Assembly: GCF_017312405.1 (NCBI RefSeq)
Contig: NZ_BLTG01000072.1
Span: 57,990 to 121,989 of the forward strand
Source: Mycobacterium sp. PO1
Lineage (GTDB): Bacteria; Actinomycetota; Actinomycetes; Mycobacteriales; Mycobacteriaceae
DNA length: 64,000 bases
Direction: 5' to 3'
In this document: positions 59,879 to 64,000 of the stretch, piece by piece
Position numbering within the stretch: position 1 is the first letter of the stretch
How the letters are laid out: the number at the start of each line of letters is the position of its first letter
The notes under the pieces: model-generated
Databases searched by the model: none
What the model saw: only the letters and a program-made list of their open reading frames with translations
Told to the model about the DNA's origin: nothing
Position numbers and translations under genes: made by a program

Positions 59879-61302
59879 GTTCGCTCCTCTGCGGCACTGT
59901 CGGCCAGATTGGACTGTGTGTACACCCGTCCGTCCGGTCCAACGTACGTGCCGCTCGCCGGGTCGTACTCCGCGGCCGCTATGGGTGGCGGCGCCGGAGC
60001 CGGTGGCGGAGCTGCGTCTGCAGGTGGCGAACCCGGCGGCAACTGGGGGACGTCCTGACCGGACAGTGTCGCGTTCGGGTCGCCCTTCCAGTTCCAGCCG
60101 TCGTTGAGCGGCACGTAGTTCTCGTCGCTTTCACACATCTTGACAGTCGGGGCCCGCTTGCCGGGCACCGTCTGGCACGGCAGGTTACGCGCGCCGCGGA
60201 CGTTGAAGGGGCCGTCCTGTGGCACCCGGCAGTACACGTCGCCGGCGGGACGGTCCGGGTAGTCCTCGAATGTCGGCGCCCGCTGCTGCTGGGCCGGCAG
60301 GAACCCGGTGGTGCACGGCGGGGGAACGTTGAGGTTCAAGTTGAACACCAGCGAATCGCCCATGTAGTCCTGCTTGGTGCCGTTCTTGGGCACGCCGATC
60401 GCCTGGGTCACCGAGGTGCCCTGCGGCAGCAGCACCAGCAACTGCTCGAGGCCCGCCTGGTAGGCGACCGCGACCTCACCGGTGCTGACCAGGTTCGCCA
60501 ACACGATCGGCAGCGTGGGCTGCAGTTCGTCGAACAGCGCCCGCACCTCTTCGGCCGCGCCCGGGCCCCGGTCGAGGATGCCCGCCACCGAGGCGTCCTC
60601 CTGCTGCAGCTGGCCGGTGATACCGGCCAGATTCCGGGCCCAGGCCTGGATCGAGTCGGAGGTGTCGGTCTGGGAGTTCAGCACGGGCTGAACGTCATCG
60701 ACCAACGTCGTCAACGAGTCCAGGTTGTCCCGGGCGTCGATGGCCAGCGTCGTCGATCCGTTGACCAGCCGGCGCAACTCGGGCCCCAGCCCACCGACCG
60801 CGATGTACGCCTCGTCGATGACCGTGCGCAGGTTGTCCTTCGGGATCGCGGCAAGACCTTCGTTGGTGAGGTCGAGCACCGTGTTGACGTCGGGCGGCAT
60901 CCGGACCCGGTCGACCGGGATCTCGTCGCCGTTGCGCAGTTCCGGTCCGTCTCCACTCTGTGGCAGCAGCTGGACGAACTGCTCGCCCACCGCCGACTGA
61001 CTGCGTACCTCGGCGATCAGATCCGCCGGAATCGACACGCCCGAATCGAGCGACAACACCGCCGCCACACCGGTATCGGTCAGCGCCACGCTGTCGACGA
61101 TGCCGACCTGCGAACCGCGGTAGGTGACGTTGGCCCGGTCGTAGAGGCCGCCGGTCTCGGGCAACTCCAGGGTGACGCGGTACTGGCCGACACCGAGCAA
61201 CTGGGGCAACCGCATGTAACCGAACACCATGATCGCCACCGCCGTGAAGGCCACCACGGAGAAGATCGCCAGCTGGATCATCATCTGTCTGGTCACTCGC
61301 AT
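59842..61302 (-). CDS. MCE-family protein, MceF type
   Basis: The product has 486 residues: an N-terminal membrane anchor (about 8-30), the MCE domain (YRVTLELPETGGLYDRANVTYRGSQVGIVDSV... LRNGDEIPVDR, about 40-130), a long helical region that lines the lipid tunnel, and a Pro-rich C-terminal end. Its place directly after the lipoprotein MceE identifies it as the F subunit. It lies 1 bp after mceE. Which mce operon (1-4 or an extra one) cannot be told from the sequence. The substrate class is lipids such as fatty acids or sterols. Confidence 0.87.
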   Translation of the reverse strand: MRVTRQMMIQLAIFSVVAFTAVAIMVFGYMRLPQLLGVGQYRVTLELPETGGLYDRANVTYRGSQVGIVDSVALTDTGVAAVLSLDSGVSIPADLIAEVRSQSAVGEQFVQLLPQSGDGPELRNGDEIPVDRVRMPPDVNTVLDLTNEGLAAIPKDNLRTVIDEAYIAVGGLGPELRRLVNGSTTLAIDARDNLDSLTTLVDDVQPVLNSQTDTSDSIQAWARNLAGITGQLQQEDASVAGILDRGPGAAEEVRALFDELQPTLPIVLANLVSTGEVAVAYQAGLEQLLVLLPQGTSVTQAIGVPKNGTKQDYMGDSLVFNLNLNVPPPCTTGFLPAQQQRAPTFEDYPDRPAGDVYCRVPQDGPFNVRGARNLPCQTVPGKRAPTVKMCESDENYVPLNDGWNWKGDPNATLSGQDVPQLPPGSPPADAAPPPAPAPPPIAAAEYDPASGTYVGPDGRVYTQSNLADSAAEERTWQTMLLPPTGN

Positions 61303-61303
61303 G

Positions 61304-62458
61304 TCAACGCCCCTGGTCGAAACGGTACGGCGCGACCAGCGGGTTGCCCCCCGGCGGCGGAACGTTCTGGTTGCACGGGCTGGGCATCTGCCCGATCGTG
61401 CGGCCCCACTGCAACTCCAGCCAGGTCAGGTTGCACTCGAAGCGGGTGCCGGTGAAGAACCCCTGATCGATGCGCGACAGGGTCAGATCCACCACCAGTG
61501 TCAGGTTGGCGTAGTCGCCGCGCATCCAGTTGGTCAACGTCTCCTTCGGGAACGGGAACGTCGGCAGAAAGCTCAGGGCCCGCGTCAGGGCGGGTCCGGC
61601 ATCGGCGAGCGACTGCAGCACCGGGCCGATGTCCTTCAGCTCGGCGACCAGGGATTCCCTGGTCTGGTTCACCGAGTCGGCGGCCAGCGCACTGAACCGT
61701 CCCAGCTGCACCAACGCCTCCGCGAGCGTCTCGCGCTGATCGCGCAGGACCGCCAACGCGTCCGGGATGGTCTGTAATGCCCTGTCCACCACGGGTTTCT
61801 GCTCGGCGATCTGCCCGACCAGATCGTTGAGGCTCTCCGCGGTGGCGATGATGTCGTCGGTCTGGTCGTCGAGGTGCCCGATCGCGATGTCGAGCTGTTC
61901 TATCAGGCTGCGCAGATCGTTCTCCCGCCCGGTGAACGCGGTCGACAACGCCTCGGTGATGTCCTGGATGTCGCCCAGCCCGCCGCCGTTGAGCAGCAGC
62001 GCGACGGCGGCCAGCGCCTGTTCGGTGGTCGGGTACGCCCCCGAGGACGCCAGCGGGATCAACGCGCCCTCGGTCAGGCGGCCCTGCGGCGCTTCGTCGG
62101 TGGGCGCGGACAACTCGATGTGCTGAGAACCCAGCAGGCTGGTCTGGCCGACCCGGGCGGTCGCGTTGGCAGGCAACACGACGTTGCCGTTCAGCGTCAT
62201 GGTGACCAGCGCGTGCCAGCCCTGCCGTTCGATCTCCGAGACCGTGCCGACGTTGACGTCGCCGACGCGGACCCGCGAGTTGCGTTCGACGTTGTCGACG
62301 TCCGGCATCTGGGCCTGCACGGTGAACGATCCCGGCCCGCCACCCTGGGTGCCGGGAAGTGGGATCGAATTCAGCCCCTGCCAGCCGCATCCCGACAGCG
62401 TCAGCGCCATGGCCAGCGCGGCGACGCCACCCGCGCGCCGTGTCCTCGCCGCGGTCAT
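61304..62458 (-). CDS. MCE-family lipoprotein, MceE (LprK/LprN type)
   Basis: The product has 384 residues. The lipoprotein signal peptide ends LTLSGC (lipidated Cys24). The MCE domain (GSFTVQAQMPDVDNVERNSRVRVGDVNVGTVSEI, GQTSLLGSQHIEL) is followed by the helical part (GRENDLRSLIEQLDIAIGHLDDQTDDI). It is the only lipid-anchored Mce subunit of such operons. ATG at 62458 overlaps the mceD stop (ATGA). Confidence 0.9.
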   Translation of the reverse strand: MTAARTRRAGGVAALAMALTLSGCGWQGLNSIPLPGTQGGGPGSFTVQAQMPDVDNVERNSRVRVGDVNVGTVSEIERQGWHALVTMTLNGNVVLPANATARVGQTSLLGSQHIELSAPTDEAPQGRLTEGALIPLASSGAYPTTEQALAAVALLLNGGGLGDIQDITEALSTAFTGRENDLRSLIEQLDIAIGHLDDQTDDIIATAESLNDLVGQIAEQKPVVDRALQTIPDALAVLRDQRETLAEALVQLGRFSALAADSVNQTRESLVAELKDIGPVLQSLADAGPALTRALSFLPTFPFPKETLTNWMRGDYANLTLVVDLTLSRIDQGFFTGTRFECNLTWLELQWGRTIGQMPSPCNQNVPPPGGNPLVAPYRFDQGR

Positions 62459-63864
62459 GAGCCACCTCCCGGCGGAACCATCATGCCCATCAATCCGTCG
62501 GTCGGGTTGGTCGGCACCGCCTCGGGAACATTGGTCGGCACCGCCTCCGCCGGAAGCAGGGGTCCGCTCACGGTGTCCGGAGTCGGTCCGCTCGGCGGGG
62601 GTACCGGAGCCGGGCCCGCCTCCGCTGGCAGCGGGGCGCTCCCCATCGGCGCCGGCTGACCGGCCGGTGGCGGGCCGGCCGGCTGCGCCCCGCCAGGCGG
62701 GATGTAGTCCGGCCGCAGCCAGTCTTCGCTGTAGGTCAGCTCATTGGGCCGCGTCGAGGCGCCGACGAGCTGATTGATGCCCAACGGCAGGAAGTTGTAC
62801 TGCCGGTTCTTGATGATCGGCGCCAGGTACTGCACACAGAGCTTGGCCGACTGTTCGGCACCCAGCCGGGACGCGGCCTGCACTGCGCCGCACAGGAACT
62901 GGATGGGGTTGGCGAAGTTGTTGATCTGGGGCACGCTGCTGACCGAGCCCTGGGCGGGCTGCCAGATGTTGACGTAGTTCTGGAACGTGTTGGGCGCCAG
63001 ATGCAGGAACTGCTTGACGTCGTCGAGGCTGTCGTTGAGCGCCTGGGTGACCCCGGCCAGTTTCTCCGACGTGGTGCCCAGCGCGTCGCGATTGTCGGCG
63101 ACGAAACTCTGCACCTCACCCACGGCGACGTTGAGGTCACGCACCGCGGTCGCGACCTCGTCGGGATCGTCGGCGAGCAGCCCGGTCACCGACGCCAGGT
63201 TCTGGTTGAGCTGACGCATCAGGTCGGTGCTGTCCTGCAGCGCCGACACCAGGGTCGCGAGGTTCTTGATCGTCGAGAAGATGTCAGTGCTCTTGTCACC
63301 CAGCGCCGAGAACGCCTGCGACAGTTTGACGACCGTGTCGCGGATGTTGGCGCCCTGTCCGCGCAGGTTGTCGGCGGTGGTGTTGATCACCGACCCCAGC
63401 GGGCTGACCCCGCCCGGCTCGGTCGGCTGCAGCGTCTCGCTGAGCACCTGCAACTGCCGGCGCACCTGGTCCCACTCGACCGGCACAGCAGTGCGCTCGA
63501 TCGGGATCACGGTGTCGTCTTCCATCACCGGCCCGCCCGTGTAGGCGGGCGTCAGCTGGATCGCGCGCGAGGTCACCAGCGCCGGCGACAGGATCGCGGC
63601 GTTGGCATCCGCGGGGACGTCGTAGCGGTCGTCGTACCAGAACGAGATCTTCACCCGCTCGGGCTGAGGCTCGATCGAGACGATGCTGCCGACCGGCACC
63701 CCCAGGATGCGCACGTCGTCACCCTCGTAGATGCCGTTGCTGTTCTCGAAGTAGGCCACCACGTTCACGCGGTTGACTTTGTCGGTGGTGCGCACCAGCA
63801 CCGCGACACCGGCGACCAGCAACGCGGCGAGCACGACGGCCACCCAGGTTCTGGGGTTTCTCAT
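62455..63864 (-). CDS. MCE-family protein, MceD
   Basis: The product has 469 residues: anchor helix (about 5-25), MCE domain (VVAYFENSNGIYEGDDVRILGVPVGSIVSIEP... ILSPALVTSRAIQLTPAY, about 32-110), helical region, NFANPIQFLCGAVQAASRLGAEQS and a long Pro-rich tail. Gene order (C-D-E-F) fixes it as the D subunit. The start ATG 63864 overlaps the mceC stop (ATGA). It forms part of the hexameric tunnel that carries lipids from the outer to the inner membrane. Confidence 0.88.
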   Translation of the reverse strand: MRNPRTWVAVVLAALLVAGVAVLVRTTDKVNRVNVVAYFENSNGIYEGDDVRILGVPVGSIVSIEPQPERVKISFWYDDRYDVPADANAAILSPALVTSRAIQLTPAYTGGPVMEDDTVIPIERTAVPVEWDQVRRQLQVLSETLQPTEPGGVSPLGSVINTTADNLRGQGANIRDTVVKLSQAFSALGDKSTDIFSTIKNLATLVSALQDSTDLMRQLNQNLASVTGLLADDPDEVATAVRDLNVAVGEVQSFVADNRDALGTTSEKLAGVTQALNDSLDDVKQFLHLAPNTFQNYVNIWQPAQGSVSSVPQINNFANPIQFLCGAVQAASRLGAEQSAKLCVQYLAPIIKNRQYNFLPLGINQLVGASTRPNELTYSEDWLRPDYIPPGGAQPAGPPPAGQPAPMGSAPLPAEAGPAPVPPPSGPTPDTVSGPLLPAEAVPTNVPEAVPTNPTDGLMGMMVPPGGGS

Positions 63865-64000
63865 GGCGTGTCCTCCACCGGAACGAGCGGCGGCGCCTCA
63901 CCCGGGGCCGGAACATAGATCGGGTTCGGTGTCGGTGACGGCATGGACGCCAGGCCCGGCGGCGCCTCGGCCGGTGGGCCGGGCGGGGGTCCGCCCGGCG
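63861..64000 (-). CDS. MCE-family protein, MceC, C-terminal end only
   Basis: Only the last 45 or so residues are in the window: a Pro/Ala-rich tail (PGLASMPSPTPNPIYVPAPG and on to VPVEDTP) ending in TGA at 63861-63863, which overlaps the mceD ATG. Its identity as MceC rests on position ahead of mceD and on the typical Pro-rich tail. The MCE domain lies beyond the right edge. Confidence 0.65.
   Translation of the reverse strand, partial: PGGPPPGPPAEAPPGLASMPSPTPNPIYVPAPGEAPPLVPVEDTP

Noticed and set aside
59596..61455. A 619-residue plus-strand frame opposite mceF
   Set aside because: Shadow frame; the minus strand has the MCE domain and correct operon overlaps.

Overview
The window is about 64 kb of GC-rich actinobacterial DNA, almost certainly from a non-tuberculous Mycobacterium (Mycolicibacterium-type). 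Signs of this are LpqW, PimE, MutT2, an F420-type PPOX protein of the Rv1155 family, MmpL13, alpha-methylacyl-CoA racemase (Mcr), a mce operon with Mce-associated proteins, an MPT70-type fasciclin protein and frequent GTG starts. From memory of M. tuberculosis H37Rv, much of positions 0.4-34 kb matches the Rv1166 to Rv1142c block in inverted orientation (lpqW, typA, mutT2, pterin dehydratase, pimE, Rv1158c/Rv1157c, Rv1156, Rv1155, Rv1153c, Rv1152, Rv1151c, Rv1147, mmpL13, Rv1144, mcr, echA). Several accessory insertions interrupt it. I saw no tRNA, rRNA, CRISPR array, prophage or insertion sequence, and no gene-free stretch longer than about 300 bases.

Regions. 0-13.9 kb: the end of a ClC channel, cell-envelope genes (lpqW, pimE, two Ala/Pro-rich exported proteins), typA, small Cys-rich proteins, mutT2, a large MASE1-PAS-PAS-GGDEF-EAL c-di-GMP protein, a nitroreductase, a truncated serine-recombinase domain and a HhH-GPD repair protein. 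14-21.3 kb: a TauE/SafE permease, then a tightly overlapping LytS-type kinase / LytTR regulator / DUF485-like / SSS symporter operon, followed by a second DUF485 / acetate-symporter pair. This looks like a sensed monocarboxylate uptake locus. 21.4-30.5 kb: an MFS pump, small conserved genes, a GntR regulator divergent from a sirtuin, an mmpL13-tetR-methyltransferase operon, a DoxX protein and a 43-residue acidic ORF.

30.5-45.6 kb is rich in acyl-CoA metabolism. It holds an mcr-SDR-nitronate monooxygenase operon divergent from a crotonase, and an acetyl-CoA transferase / thiolase / enoyl-CoA hydratase / acyl-CoA dehydrogenase cluster. Between them lie an MFS pump, a mycothiol-type enzyme, a CPBP protease, a gamma carbonic anhydrase, an SDR and a fasciclin protein. 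45.7-49.2 kb: a LuxE/EhpF-like adenylating enzyme next to a LuxC/EhpG-like reductase, with a FadR-type regulator. 49.2-58.3 kb: a DUF3556 membrane protein, a GAF-ANTAR regulator, a large catalase, DoxX, a carotenoid oxygenase with a divergent TetR and two near-identical operators, and a wax-ester-synthase-like acyltransferase. 58.3-64 kb: the 3' half of a mce lipid-import operon (mceC end, D, E, F and two Mce-associated proteins).

The most unusual structural signal is a set of five different short tandem repeats (25, 19, 23, 30 and about 16 bp), each lying over the stop codon of a gene. A further 24-bp repeat iterates the start codon of the ANTAR gene.
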